Positions 1 to 7,751 of a stretch of DNA of 26,138 bases are shown here, one piece after another (within the stretch, counting starts at the first letter, position 1; each line of letters begins with the position of its first letter). Source of the stretch: UMGS172 sp045636945 (GTDB lineage Bacteria; Bacillota; Clostridia; Oscillospirales; Acutalibacteraceae); the NCBI GenBank assembly GCA_045636945.1, contig JAZTYO010000021.1, positions 1 through 26,138 of the forward strand, given 5' to 3'. The notes beneath the pieces were generated by a model. That model had not been told where the DNA came from. It did not search any database and saw only the letters and a program-made list of their open reading frames with translations. The position numbers were made by a program, and so were the translations under genes.

Positions 1-11
1 AGAAGGCAAAT

Positions 12-30
12 AAAAAGCCCCTTTAGGGGC
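12..30 (-). terminator. Rho-independent terminator, minus strand
   Basis: Read on the minus strand, GCCCC-TAAA-GGGGC is followed by TTTTTATT. It would end transcription coming from the small membrane-protein gene at 174-320 and through the hairpin-rich stretch between them. Confidence 0.8.
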
Positions 31-143
31 AGCCGGTGAAAGAGTTGCGGTTGGCAAACCTTTCGACGAGCCTATAGGCTCGGCCGGTCTTATGCCCTAA
101 GGGGGCAGTGCATACTACCGGCACGGCCGGTAGTTATGATTTT
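31..143 (-). other. Hairpin-rich 3' region, possible structured RNA
   Basis: On the minus strand this stretch folds into successive hairpins: ACTACCGGC-CGT-GCCGGTAGT (114-134), TGCCC/GGGCA, the palindrome CGAGCCTATAGGCTCG, and a longer stem starting GAAAG and closing CTTTC, before the terminator at 12-30. It has no open reading frame worth calling. It could be the long 3' UTR of the small gene upstream or a separate non-coding RNA. It does not match any riboswitch I recognise. Confidence 0.4.
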
Positions 144-173
144 ACGGAGTCTTTTTTCAATTAACTTTAAGGA

Positions 174-320
174 TTAGTCGTCTGCACCGAGGTCGCACTC
201 GATGTAGTTCTCTTCATCTTCCTCTTTGAGGAAACGGGTAACAAAGAGTGTAACACCTGCAACAACTGCTGCAACAGCAACGATAGTTCCTACGATCCAA
301 AGAACAGTTTTAAGCTTCAT
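174..320 (-). CDS. Small single-pass membrane protein (48 aa)
   Basis: The gene encodes a 48-residue protein: a short basic N-terminus (MKLK), one hydrophobic helix at about residues 5-27 rich in Val/Ala, then an acidic tail rich in Glu and Asp (about residues 32-48). The start is supported by GGAAGGTGA just upstream on the minus strand and by a consensus promoter at 350-378. It sits divergently from greA and is followed by a hairpin-rich 3' region ending in a terminator. I do not recognise the family. The layout suggests an inserted or anchored small membrane protein with a cytoplasmic acidic tail, but no function can be assigned. Codon use looks like that of the neighbours, so I think it is a real gene. 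Confidence 0.75.
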   Translation of the reverse strand: MKLKTVLWIVGTIVAVAAVVAGVTLFVTRFLKEEDEENYIECDLGADD

Positions 321-349
321 ATATGTCACCTTCCGTTTTGTTTTTTATT

Positions 350-378
350 ATTATAACCCGAAAAAAATAAAATGTCAA
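350..378 (-). promoter_or_regulatory. Promoter of the 48-aa membrane protein gene
   Basis: On the minus strand there is a TTGACA box (373-378), a 17-bp spacer and a TATAAT box (350-355). The match to the sigma-70/SigA consensus is perfect. It diverges from the greA promoter at 439-467. Confidence 0.85.
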
Positions 379-438
379 TAACCCTTAAATAATTTATGTT
401 CAGTTAACGTTTAAAATAGAAGATTGTAAAATTATTTC

Positions 439-467
439 TTGACAATGGGAAGTATAATCTGTATAAT
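439..467 (+). promoter_or_regulatory. greA-lysS promoter
   Basis: TTGACA (439-444), a 17-bp spacer and TATAAT (462-467) match the SigA consensus perfectly. A second TATAAT lies at 453-458 but is too close to the -35 box to be used with it. Confidence 0.85.
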
Positions 468-536
468 ATTCATAATGCTTACATTGGTTTAGTATGCGCA
501 TAAATAGATTTTAACAATTGAAAGGTTGTATTTTTT

Positions 537-1010
537 ATGTCTAAGGCAGTACTTTTAACTTCTGAAGGTCTTAAAGCTTTGCAGGATGAACTTGAGAATC
601 TCAAGACGGTTACCCGTAACGAAATTGCCGAGAAAATCAAGATTGCCCGTGGCTTCGGAGACCTTTCCGAAAACTCCGAGTATGATGAAGCCAAGAACGA
701 GCAGGCCAAGATTGAGGCCCGTATCGTAGAGCTTGAGGCTATGCTCAAAAATGCTCAGGTTATCGACGATATGGATATCGTTGAGGGTACCATTACCATC
801 GGTTGCACCGTAAAGCTTTATGATGAGGAATTTGAGGAAGAATTGCTTTACACTATCGTAGGCTCTGCCGAGTCTGATCCCGAGGAGTTCAAGATTTCCG
901 ATGAGTCTCCCGTAGGCTCTGCTTTGATCGGTCACAGAGCAGGTGACGAGGTTACCGTTGCTTGTGAGGCAGGCCATCTCAAGTTCAAGATTCTTGACGT
1001 TCAGAGATAA
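537..1010 (+). CDS. greA: Transcription elongation factor GreA
   Basis: GreA enters the secondary channel of stalled RNA polymerase and stimulates cleavage of backtracked transcripts. The 157-residue length is normal for the family. The N-terminal coiled coil (about residues 1-75) carries the acidic tip DLSENSEYDEAK, which holds the catalytic Asp and Glu residues. The C-terminal half is the FKBP-like domain, ending GHLKFKILDVQR. AAAGG lies 11 nt upstream of the ATG. The gene is first in an operon with lysS (32-nt gap, no terminator between), an arrangement common in Clostridia. The driving promoter is a perfect consensus, as expected for a housekeeping gene. Confidence 0.96.
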   Translation: MSKAVLLTSEGLKALQDELENLKTVTRNEIAEKIKIARGFGDLSENSEYDEAKNEQAKIEARIVELEAMLKNAQVIDDMDIVEGTITIGCTVKLYDEEFEEELLYTIVGSAESDPEEFKISDESPVGSALIGHRAGDEVTVACEAGHLKFKILDVQR

Positions 1011-1042
1011 TTGCCCAAACCCTATTTAGAGGATGTGTAATA

Positions 1043-2533
1043 ATGGAAAACAATAACAAGCCCCAGCAGGACTTAAACGAAATTTTGAAGGTAAGACGCG
1101 AGAAGCTTGCAGAGCTTCAAGAGGCCGGCAAGGACCCCTTTGTCATTACCAAATTTGACGTAACCGATTACAGCGCTGAAATCAAGGATAACTTCGATGC
1201 TCTCGAGGGTAAGACCGTCACCGTTGCAGGACGTATGATGTCCAAGCGTGTTATGGGTAAGGCCAGCTTCTGTAACGTGCAGGACCGCGACGGCTCTATT
1301 CAGGCTTATGTGGCAAGAGATAGCATCGGTGAAGACCCGTATAAGGATTTCAAGCGTATGGATATCGGTGATATCGTTGGTATTATCGGTGAGGTTTTCA
1401 GAACCAAGACAGGTGAAATCAGTATCCATGCCGCAAACGTGACCCTGCTTTCCAAGAGCTTGCAGGTTCTCCCCGAGAAGTTCCACGGTCTTACTAATAC
1501 CGACCTTCGCTTCCGTCAGAGATACGTAGACCTTATCGTCAACCCTGAGGTAAAGAAGAACTTTATTATCCGTTCGCAGTTTATCAAGTTTATGCGCCGT
1601 TACCTTGATGACCGCCGTTATATCGAGGTTGAAACTCCGGTTCTCAACACCATTGCCGGCGGTGCATCGGCTCGTCCTTTCATAACCCACCACAATACTC
1701 TCGACCTTGATATGTATATGCGTATCGCAACCGAGTTGCCCTTGAAGAGACTGATTGTCGGCGGTATGGACCGTGTTTATGAAATCGGCCGTATTTTCCG
1801 TAACGAGGGTATGGACCCCAAGCATAACCCCGAGTTCACCTCGGTTGAGTTGTATCAGGCTTATGCTGATTTCCACGATATGATGGATATTGCCGAGGGT
1901 ATCATCTCGGGTGCTGCAAAAGAGATTCTCGGCACTTACGAGGTTGAGTGGATGGGTGAGAAGATCGACCTTACTCCCGGTTGGCGCAGAATGACTATGG
2001 TTGAGGCTGTCAAGGAGTACGTTGGTATCGACTTTGATGCTATTACCGATGATGCCGAGGCTATTGCTGCCGCAAAGGCAAAGGGTGTTGAGTTGAACGA
2101 GGCTGCCGAGCCCACTTGGGGTAACGCACTTTACGCTTGCTTCGACCAGAGAGTTGAAGAACACCTCATTCAGCCTACCTTTATCACAATGTATCCTGTT
2201 GAGGTCAGCCCATTGACCAAGAAGTCGCAGGAAGACCCCAGACTTACCGAGCGTTTCGAGTTGTTTATTTGCCACAGCGAATTGGCAAATGCATACTCCG
2301 AGTTGAACGACCCTATCGACCAGCGTGAACGTTTCGAGAAGCAGGTTGAACAGCGTGAACGCGGCGACGATGAGACCGAGATGCTGGATGAAGATTTCCT
2401 CCTCGCAATGGAGTACGGCATGCCTCCTACAGGCGGTATGGGTATCGGTGTTGACCGTGCCGTAATGCTGCTCACCGGCTCCGACACCATCCGCGAAGTA
2501 ATCCTCTTCCCGACAATGAAACCTTTGGACTAA
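1043..2533 (+). CDS. lysS: Lysyl-tRNA synthetase, class II
   Basis: LysRS charges tRNA-Lys using ATP. The 496-residue protein has an N-terminal OB-fold anticodon-binding domain (about residues 58-150) and a class II catalytic domain. Motif 2 is visible at about residues 248-272 (FRNEGMDPKHNPEF followed by SVELYQAY), and motif 3 near the C-terminus as GMGIGVDRAVMLL, with the final FPTMKP. Length and motif order are normal. GAGG lies upstream of the ATG. It is the second gene of the greA operon, and a strong terminator follows directly. Nothing looks damaged. Confidence 0.97.
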   Translation: MENNNKPQQDLNEILKVRREKLAELQEAGKDPFVITKFDVTDYSAEIKDNFDALEGKTVTVAGRMMSKRVMGKASFCNVQDRDGSIQAYVARDSIGEDPYKDFKRMDIGDIVGIIGEVFRTKTGEISIHAANVTLLSKSLQVLPEKFHGLTNTDLRFRQRYVDLIVNPEVKKNFIIRSQFIKFMRRYLDDRRYIEVETPVLNTIAGGASARPFITHHNTLDLDMYMRIATELPLKRLIVGGMDRVYEIGRIFRNEGMDPKHNPEFTSVELYQAYADFHDMMDIAEGIISGAAKEILGTYEVEWMGEKIDLTPGWRRMTMVEAVKEYVGIDFDAITDDAEAIAAAKAKGVELNEAAEPTWGNALYACFDQRVEEHLIQPTFITMYPVEVSPLTKKSQEDPRLTERFELFICHSELANAYSELNDPIDQRERFEKQVEQRERGDDETEMLDEDFLLAMEYGMPPTGGMGIGVDRAVMLLTGSDTIREVILFPTMKPLD

Positions 2534-2540
2534 ACTAACA

Positions 2541-2580
2541 AAAAAGCCTGACTGCGTTGAAGCAGTCAGGCTTTTTAATA
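2541..2580 (+). terminator. Bidirectional terminator after lysS
   Basis: AGCCTGACTGC (2545-2555), loop GTTGAA, GCAGTCAGGCT (2562-2572), flanked by an A-run and a T-run. It works for lysS and could also stop minus-strand transcripts leaving the gene at 2638-3555. Confidence 0.9.
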
Positions 2581-2637
2581 CGGTGGTATTGATTTTAAAG
2601 TGTTATTTAACGTCAGCACTTTATGAATCAACGGGAA

Positions 2638-3555
2638 TCACAGATTGAGTATTTGTTTCTTTTTGGCGTTGTATTCTTCCTCGGTGATAAGGCCGTTGTC
2701 AAGCATTCCTTTATAGCGGGTTAACTCCTGCACGGGGTCTTTAGCAGTTGTTTGGGGTTGGGGCTGAGGAACAATCGGTGCCACCGATACGGGAGGTACA
2801 ACGGGTGCTACCGGTACACGTGGCATAGGGGGAACAGGTACTGCAGGAGGCTGAGGCACAAAGGGAGGCACAGGAGGCTGTACGAAGGTCACTTTCGGCT
2901 CGCGAAAGTTATAAACCGTATCGTTGGGGCGGTTGGGGTCGGGGTGCTTTGCACGTGCAACGTCGGCCAACCACCTACCGGTAAGCATAATAAACAATGC
3001 GTAGAACAACTCAACTACCGAACTGAGTAGCAACATAGCAACATTTCTGCTTTCAAAGCCTAGCATAATTTGAATCGTAAACGAAGTAAATTGAAGCAGT
3101 CCGGACAAGAACCAAACAGCGTTGAAGAATGTCATTTTGGCGTTGCTATAGGTCGAGATAGACTGAACGGTCAGCATTAGAAATATTATGATGTCGAAAA
3201 TACCTGTTATACCGTATAATTCGTAAACTTCAAAACGTCCGTCGAACCAACCATTGGCGTAATGCGGAATATCAAGGACACCCCAATAAATCTGAATGAG
3301 GGAGATGATTCCTAACGTTATGGTTATTCCGACATTAGGAATTTTAACGAGCATAAGAATTGCCAAGGTGAAAATCAAAAATATAAATACCCATTGATAT
3401 ATGGTTATGTAATCAACCCAAGACATTGCATATGAAAAATCATATACCCTTGGCTGAAAAAACCTCAGTATGAAGTAAAACGTAAGATACAAAAATGCCA
3501 TTATGGATGCGGCAGGGAATGGCAGTGTGTCGCGAAAGCTCTTTTGCTGAATCAT
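2638..3555 (-). CDS. Six-helix membrane protein with SHOCT tail
   Basis: This 305-residue protein has about six hydrophobic helices in the first two thirds. A long Pro/Val-rich linker follows (many PPVPP- and PQPQ-type runs, about residues 220-270). The C-terminus, DPVQELTRYKGMLDNGLITE and onward, is a SHOCT domain, a short helical module often found at the ends of membrane or secreted proteins and thought to mediate oligomerisation. The start is set by AGGAGG seven bases upstream of the ATG and by a good promoter at 3601-3629. The gene stands alone between two terminators. The helix bundle is not a family I recognise, and no enzymatic motif is visible. Confidence 0.8.
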   Translation of the reverse strand: MIQQKSFRDTLPFPAASIMAFLYLTFYFILRFFQPRVYDFSYAMSWVDYITIYQWVFIFLIFTLAILMLVKIPNVGITITLGIISLIQIYWGVLDIPHYANGWFDGRFEVYELYGITGIFDIIIFLMLTVQSISTYSNAKMTFFNAVWFLSGLLQFTSFTIQIMLGFESRNVAMLLLSSVVELFYALFIMLTGRWLADVARAKHPDPNRPNDTVYNFREPKVTFVQPPVPPFVPQPPAVPVPPMPRVPVAPVVPPVSVAPIVPQPQPQTTAKDPVQELTRYKGMLDNGLITEEEYNAKKKQILNL

Positions 3556-3600
3556 TTATATTCCTCCTCATAAAGCTTTAAAAAAGCCTTTTATAATTTG

Positions 3601-3629
3601 AGTATATCATACGAGTTATGCAATTTCAA
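3601..3629 (-). promoter_or_regulatory. Promoter of the SHOCT membrane protein gene
   Basis: On the minus strand TTGAAA (3624-3629), a 17-bp spacer and TATACT (3601-3606), with the AGGAGG ribosome site and ATG downstream. Confidence 0.75.
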
Positions 3630-3656
3630 GGTGTTGTGTAACAAGAAAACAAAGAA

Positions 3657-3685
3657 CTCCCGATTTTCTCGGGAGATTTTTTTAC
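3657..3685. terminator. Terminator after the DtxR-like gene
   Basis: CTCCCGA (3657-3663), loop TTTTC, TCGGGAG (3669-3675). The T-run is best on the plus strand (ATTTTTTTA), but on the minus strand the hairpin is also followed by a T-rich stretch (TTCTTTGTTTTCTT), so it probably works in both directions. It ends the 3682-4047 transcript. Confidence 0.7.
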
Positions 3686-4047
3686 TTGCTTTCGATATGC
3701 TTTTTTATAGCATTAAGGGTTGTGTCACTTATGCAATGCTCCATTTTGCATGCATCCTCGCTTGCCGTTTCCTCGTCAACGCCGATGTCGGTCAAAAAAC
3801 TTGTCAGAATGGTGTGACGTTCATAGATTTTTTCGGCCAACTCCTCACCGACGTCGGTCAGGTGAAGAAAACCGTCTTTATCGACCGTGATATATCCGCC
3901 TTCTTTTAAAAGACCTACGGCACGGCTTACGCTGGGTTTGGAAAAGCCCATATGCTCGCCGACGTCTATCGAACGGACAGAATTGCTCTTTCGGGTCAAT
4001 ACATATATAGTTTCAAGATACATCTGTCCCGATTCCTGCAGATTCAT
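3682..4047 (-). CDS. Minimal DtxR/IdeR-type metal-dependent repressor
   Basis: This is a DNA-binding regulator of the DtxR/MntR superfamily, 121 residues, made of a winged helix (residues 1-70) and a shortened dimerisation/metal domain (72-121). The C-terminal SH3-like domain of classical DtxR (about 226 residues) is absent. Aligned by eye, the metal ligands are Met9, Cys100, Glu103 and His104, with His78. This Met/Cys/Glu/His set resembles the iron-sensing DtxR/IdeR primary site rather than the Asp/Glu set of manganese MntR. I chose the start at MNLQES because GGAGG lies just before it; a longer upstream reading of 20 residues has no such site. It follows the P1B ATPase gene but has its own promoter in the gap. 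Confidence 0.85.
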   Translation of the reverse strand: MNLQESGQMYLETIYVLTRKSNSVRSIDVGEHMGFSKPSVSRAVGLLKEGGYITVDKDGFLHLTDVGEELAEKIYERHTILTSFLTDIGVDEETASEDACKMEHCISDTTLNAIKKHIESK

Positions 4048-4078
4048 AATGTCGCCTCCGTTCTTTTGTGTTATTAAT

Positions 4079-4107
4079 ATTGTACCACATTCTAAAACGT
4101 TTTGCAA
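4079..4107 (-). promoter_or_regulatory. Separate promoter for the DtxR-like gene
   Basis: On the minus strand TTGCAA (4102-4107), a 17-bp spacer and TACAAT (4079-4084) lie in the 73-nt gap after the ATPase gene. The regulator can therefore be transcribed without the upstream ArsR-controlled promoter. Confidence 0.65.
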
Positions 4108-4120
4108 GGTGGAAAGTTGC

Positions 4121-6010
4121 TTATTTCAACGTCCGCATTGCGTTGAGTATTGCAATAACGGCAACACCTACGTCGGCGAAGATGGCCAACCACATCGGTG
4201 CAAAGCCGAAAATACTGAGTATCAGTACGGCAGCCTTTACCCCTAAGGCAAACCCAATATTTTGGCGCACAATTTTTAGGGTTCGTTTCGCGATATTTAT
4301 GGCTGTTGTGATTTTCAGTGGGTCGTCGTCCATCAGCACGATGTCGGCAGCCTCAATAGCGGCATCAGACCCCAAACCACCCATAGCAATTCCGATATCG
4401 GCACGTGTCAGTACGGGTGCATCGTTGATTCCGTCACCCACAAAGGCCAATTTTCTGCCATTTCTTGTTTCGCTTAAAAGTTGTTCGACCTTTTTAACCT
4501 TATCCTCGGGCAAAAGCTCGGCAAAATGTTGGTCAAGGTTCAGCTCGTCAGCAACCTTTTGGGCTACTTCCTTGCGGTCGCCCGTCAGCATTACCGCTTT
4601 TGAAACACCGCACATTTTAAGCGTTGAAACGGTATCCTTTGAGGTGGGTTTCAGTTCGTCGGAAATAACTATAAATCCGCTGTAATTACCGTCAACTGCA
4701 ACGTGTACTGCGGTGCCAAAACCGTCGTACTGCGCAGACTCAAGAGATAGGGAGGACATCAGCTTCTCGTTACCGCAGGCGACCTTTTTACCGTTAACCT
4801 CGGCAATAACACCGTGACCTGCAATTTCCTTGACGTTGCTTACAATATTACCGTTAAGCTGACCATCAAAAGCGGTTTTTAGCGCTATGGCAATTGGATG
4901 GGTCGAGTGAAGCTCGGCATGTGCCGAAAGCCTCAAAAGCTCGGCTTCGGGCAGACCTGAACTGTGAATTTCGGTGACTTTGAAACAACCCTTTGTCAAA
5001 GTCCCTGTCTTGTCAAAAACAATCGTTTCGGTGAGCGAAAGAGCTTCAAGATAGTTTGATCCTTTGACAAGGATACCTTTTTTGGATGCACCGCCGATAC
5101 CGCCGAAAAACGACAATGGCACCGAAATGACCAATGCGCAAGGACAGGAAACCACCAAAAACGTGAGGGCACGGAGAATCCAATCAGGCAACGCGGAAAT
5201 ATAACCTCTACCGACAAACAAGGGAGGCAAAAAGGCCAAAATAACTGCCGCAATTACCACCAACGGGGTGTAAACTCGGGCAAAACGGGTTATGAAATTT
5301 TCCGAACGTGATTTGTTTGTACTTGAATTTTCAACCAATTCGAGAATCCTTGAAACGGTGGATTCACTAAACGGTTTGTCCACCTTTACGGTCAAAACAC
5401 CACTTAAATTTATGCATCCGTTCAATATACTGTCGCCTGTTCTGACGGTTTTCGGCACTGCTTCACCCGTCAAAGCCGACGTATCAAGTGAGGATTCTCC
5501 CGAAACAACCGTTCCGTCCAAGGGAACACGGTCGCCGACGCGGACGGTTATGACGTCGCCGACGGCAACCTCCTCGGGGTCGGTTTCAATAAGCTGACCG
5601 TCACGTGTTATAAAAGCAACGTCGGGGCGGATATCCATTAAAGAGGCTATCGACCTACGGCTTTTGCCGACTGCAATGCTTTGAAAGAATTCACTCGTCT
5701 GATAAAACAGCATTACAAAAACGGCTTCGGCATACTGAGGCTCGGTATTGGGGAAGAAACCGATACAAACGGCACCGACGGTGGCTATTGCCATCAGAAA
5801 ATTTTCGTCAAAAACATGACCGTTTATAACGTTGCGAACGGCTTTGAGCAAAACATCGTAGCCGATAACAAAATAGGAAATAAGGAAAATACCGAGTGTC
5901 AGCCAAAGGCTTTTGTCTTTTATTAAAAATCGGTCAAGCAGAAAAGCGACAATCAGCAGTACCGACGAGATTATTATACGGTATAAAACCTTTTTCTGTT
6001 TACGGCTCAT
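4121..6010 (-). CDS. P1B-type Zn/Cd/Pb-translocating ATPase
   Basis: This is an integral membrane heavy-metal efflux pump of 629 residues. Visible elements in order are N-terminal helices without an HMA domain, the actuator motif TGEAVP, the transmembrane CPC metal site (Cys289-Pro-Cys291), the phosphorylation site DKTGTLTKG (Asp333), the HP pair in STHPIAIAL, the hinge GDGINDAP, and a last helix with ADVGVAVIAILNAMR. CPC together with a Lys in helix 7 (LGVKAAV) and the DxG Asp in helix 8 is the P1B-2 signature of ZntA/CadA pumps for Zn(II), Cd(II) and Pb(II), so copper is unlikely. Its start overlaps the stop of the HMA gene (ATGA), so the two are translationally coupled. The ArsR/SmtB repressor gene lies upstream in the same operon. 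Confidence 0.93.
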   Translation of the reverse strand: MSRKQKKVLYRIIISSVLLIVAFLLDRFLIKDKSLWLTLGIFLISYFVIGYDVLLKAVRNVINGHVFDENFLMAIATVGAVCIGFFPNTEPQYAEAVFVMLFYQTSEFFQSIAVGKSRRSIASLMDIRPDVAFITRDGQLIETDPEEVAVGDVITVRVGDRVPLDGTVVSGESSLDTSALTGEAVPKTVRTGDSILNGCINLSGVLTVKVDKPFSESTVSRILELVENSSTNKSRSENFITRFARVYTPLVVIAAVILAFLPPLFVGRGYISALPDWILRALTFLVVSCPCALVISVPLSFFGGIGGASKKGILVKGSNYLEALSLTETIVFDKTGTLTKGCFKVTEIHSSGLPEAELLRLSAHAELHSTHPIAIALKTAFDGQLNGNIVSNVKEIAGHGVIAEVNGKKVACGNEKLMSSLSLESAQYDGFGTAVHVAVDGNYSGFIVISDELKPTSKDTVSTLKMCGVSKAVMLTGDRKEVAQKVADELNLDQHFAELLPEDKVKKVEQLLSETRNGRKLAFVGDGINDAPVLTRADIGIAMGGLGSDAAIEAADIVLMDDDPLKITTAINIAKRTLKIVRQNIGFALGVKAAVLILSIFGFAPMWLAIFADVGVAVIAILNAMRTLK

Positions 6011-6228
6011 TTTTCAATGATTTCGCAGTCGGGCTTGACCTTTTTGGCAACGGCTTTGGCCTTTGCCAAAACCTCGTCGAATTTCCAATCTTCGGCCTCA
6101 AGCACAAGCTTCTGGCTTAAAAAGTTGACCTGAACGTTGATTACACCGTCTAATTTGCGGATGCCGTCCTCAACCTTTTGAGCACAATGTGCACAGTCAA
6201 GCTCTTCGATTCTGTAAATCTTTTTCAT
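6007..6228 (-). CDS. Free-standing HMA metal-binding protein
   Basis: This 73-residue protein is a single heavy-metal-associated domain with the metal-binding motif CAHC (Cys12, Cys15) in the loop after strand 1. It should act as a cytoplasmic metallochaperone or as a detached N-terminal domain of the P1B ATPase encoded next, which lacks its own HMA domain. I prefer the second of two nearby ATGs (start at 6228): AGGAGA sits about six bases before it but touches the first one at 6234. The gene overlaps the ATPase gene by four bases and lies 50 nt after the repressor gene. Confidence 0.9.
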   Translation of the reverse strand: MKKIYRIEELDCAHCAQKVEDGIRKLDGVINVQVNFLSQKLVLEAEDWKFDEVLAKAKAVAKKVKPDCEIIEK

Positions 6229-6278
6229 AATCATTCTCCTTTAATCGGGATGGGTAAATCCATTCCTAAAATGCCCTT

Positions 6279-6740
6279 TTATGTGTTCTCAAGAATTTGT
6301 TTTATAAGTGCTTCGTCACTGTTAGGCTCATCGCGGTGGGGTGGAACAGGTTGACCCTCAAAAATGTGGTGCACACCGTTATTAATAATGGTACGCACGT
6401 GGTCATCTGCGAGGGAATAGAATACCGTTTTGCCGTCACGACGGGGCTTTATGAGGTTGGCCTGCTTCAATAGGCGCAACTGATGTGAAACGGCCGACTG
6501 ACTGACACCGACCAATGCGGCAATGTCACAGACGCACATTTCACTTTCAAATAGTATATACAGTATTTTTATGCGAGTTGAGTCGCCGAATATTTTAAAA
6601 AGCTCGGCAAGGTCAAAAAGAGCCTCATCACTCGGCATCCCTTTACGCACCGACTTTACCGTATCCTCGTGTGCGTGCATAAATTCGCATACCTCAATAT
6701 CGTTTTCAATAGAATTATTTACAGTTTTTGCTTCTGTCAC
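6279..6740 (-). CDS. ArsR/SmtB-family metal-responsive repressor
   Basis: This winged-helix repressor should release DNA when it binds metal and so derepress the HMA-ATPase genes. In 153 residues it carries both classical sensing sites. Helix 3 has Cys69-Val-Cys71 followed by Asp, as in CadC-type Cd/Pb sensors, with possible extra ligands Cys18, His22 and His24 in the N-terminal arm. Helix 5 has Asp112, His114, His125 and Glu128, the SmtB zinc set. The recognition helix is QSAVSHQLRLLK. The start is GTG, chosen because AAAGGAG lies seven bases upstream. The C-terminus has an extra His/Pro-rich tail (PVPPHRDEP). The promoter and a near-perfect operator lie directly upstream. Confidence 0.92.
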   Translation of the reverse strand: MTEAKTVNNSIENDIEVCEFMHAHEDTVKSVRKGMPSDEALFDLAELFKIFGDSTRIKILYILFESEMCVCDIAALVGVSQSAVSHQLRLLKQANLIKPRRDGKTVFYSLADDHVRTIINNGVHHIFEGQPVPPHRDEPNSDEALIKQILENT

Positions 6741-6754
6741 ACAATCACTCCTTT

Positions 6755-6780
6755 AACATATGAGCATTTGTTCATACGTT
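6755..6780 (-). promoter_or_regulatory. ArsR/SmtB operator dyad
   Basis: This is a 26-bp imperfect palindrome whose core is TATGA-8-TCATA, resembling the 12-2-12 operators of SmtB/CadC repressors. It begins one base after the -10 box, over the predicted transcription start, where a bound repressor would block initiation. Confidence 0.8.
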
Positions 6781-6781
6781 T

Positions 6782-6810
6782 ATTATAACCGAGTTGATTT
6801 TGTTTGTCAA
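6782..6810 (-). promoter_or_regulatory. Promoter of the metal-efflux operon
   Basis: On the minus strand TTGACA (6805-6810), a 17-bp spacer and TATAAT (6782-6787) match the consensus perfectly. A strong promoter held by a repressor fits an inducible efflux operon. Confidence 0.88.
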
Positions 6811-6820
6811 GAGGGAATTT

Positions 6821-6864
6821 AAAGGCCTTACATTTCTCTAAAAGTGAGAAAATGCAAGGCCTTT
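6821..6864. terminator. Long hairpin after the vanW gene
   Basis: Arms AAAGGCCTTACATTTCTC and GAGAAAATGCAAGGCCTTT pair over about 18 bp. It ends the minus-strand vanW transcript just before the efflux-operon promoter. The T-run is weak on the minus strand, so termination strength is uncertain. Confidence 0.65.
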
Positions 6865-6876
6865 ATTCCTTTATAT

Positions 6877-7704
6877 TTAATTTCTTATCTGTTCTTTTGG
6901 TATCAGGCTATGGTCGTACATAACAAGAGAATGGTTGTCGAGGATTAACTCCTTGGCGATTTGGTTGCCCGATTTTCGCTCGGTTACAACGCGATAGACC
7001 TTTGAATTGCGGTAGTAATCGTTTCCGATTTGTTCAAAATGGTGGTCTTCCTCAACCAGCTCGTACGTGAAGGGAAAGTCTGAACCGCATCGAAGCTCGC
7101 CTCTCAGCTCACCGTCCTCACACCAGACAAGTAGCTGTACGTCTTGGTCAGTGGTGTTTTTGAAACGGTAATCGAGGTTATTATAGTTGATAGAGGTACC
7201 CGTTCCAAAAGGCACCTTTCGACGTTCATCGGGGAAAAGGGCATCACTGTGGTGATGAAGCTCGGTAACGGTCAACGGGCTGTTAAGCACAAGCCAATGT
7301 ATCATATTGGCCATCTGACAAAGTCCACCGCCCATACCTTTCGAAACCTTTGATTTATGTATCACAAGCCCGTCCTTATAGCCTTTTCTTGCGGTGGTTT
7401 TGCCAACCGTTTTCCAAAACGAAAAGGTTTCACCCGGGTGAATAACAATACCGTTGATTTTGTCGCAGGTCAATTTGATGTTAGTCACCTTGTTTTCCTG
7501 CAGCTGAAGGTCAACGTTGTGTAAACGTCGCACCAACAAAGATGAGTGACATTTAACGACAGCGTGGAGGGCAGTTGAGTGTTTTTCTTTCGCGATTTTT
7601 TGACCGTCAAAAAGGTTTTTTAAATGCCTTTTTAAAATCTCTTTTTTGACCGAAAGCCAATAAAAAAACGGATTCATCTCGCAAAAAAGCTTTCTTTGAC
7701 TCAT
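6877..7704 (-). CDS. VanW family protein
   Basis: This 275-residue protein carries the VanW domain. GETFSFW (91-97) and GMGGGLCQ (123-130) are the family signature, followed by HHHSD and FGTGTSI segments. VanW proteins occur widely in Clostridia outside vancomycin clusters. Their biochemical role is not settled, though a link to the cell envelope is usually assumed. No signal peptide or membrane helix is obvious here. AAAGGAA precedes the ATG and a promoter lies at 7752-7780. It stands alone, divergent from the LtaS-like gene. No van resistance genes are nearby, so this should not be read as glycopeptide resistance. Confidence 0.88.
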   Translation of the reverse strand: MSQRKLFCEMNPFFYWLSVKKEILKRHLKNLFDGQKIAKEKHSTALHAVVKCHSSLLVRRLHNVDLQLQENKVTNIKLTCDKINGIVIHPGETFSFWKTVGKTTARKGYKDGLVIHKSKVSKGMGGGLCQMANMIHWLVLNSPLTVTELHHHSDALFPDERRKVPFGTGTSINYNNLDYRFKNTTDQDVQLLVWCEDGELRGELRCGSDFPFTYELVEEDHHFEQIGNDYYRNSKVYRVVTERKSGNQIAKELILDNHSLVMYDHSLIPKEQIRN

Positions 7705-7751
7705 TTTCAGTTCCTTTCGAAAAAACAGTACACATTTTCTACTCTTGAAAT

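Noticed and set aside
31..143. Riboswitch on the plus strand controlling greA
   Set aside because: It lies more than 290 bp before the greA promoter, with a minus-strand gene in between, and its terminator is oriented for the minus strand.
1073..2275. A 400-codon open frame antisense to lysS
   Set aside because: It mirrors the codon structure of lysS, has no ribosome site and resembles no protein family; it is a shadow of a well-supported gene.
6877..7704. Vancomycin resistance locus because of the VanW domain
   Set aside because: No vanH/A/X or two-component genes are nearby, and VanW-domain proteins are common in Clostridia without any resistance role.
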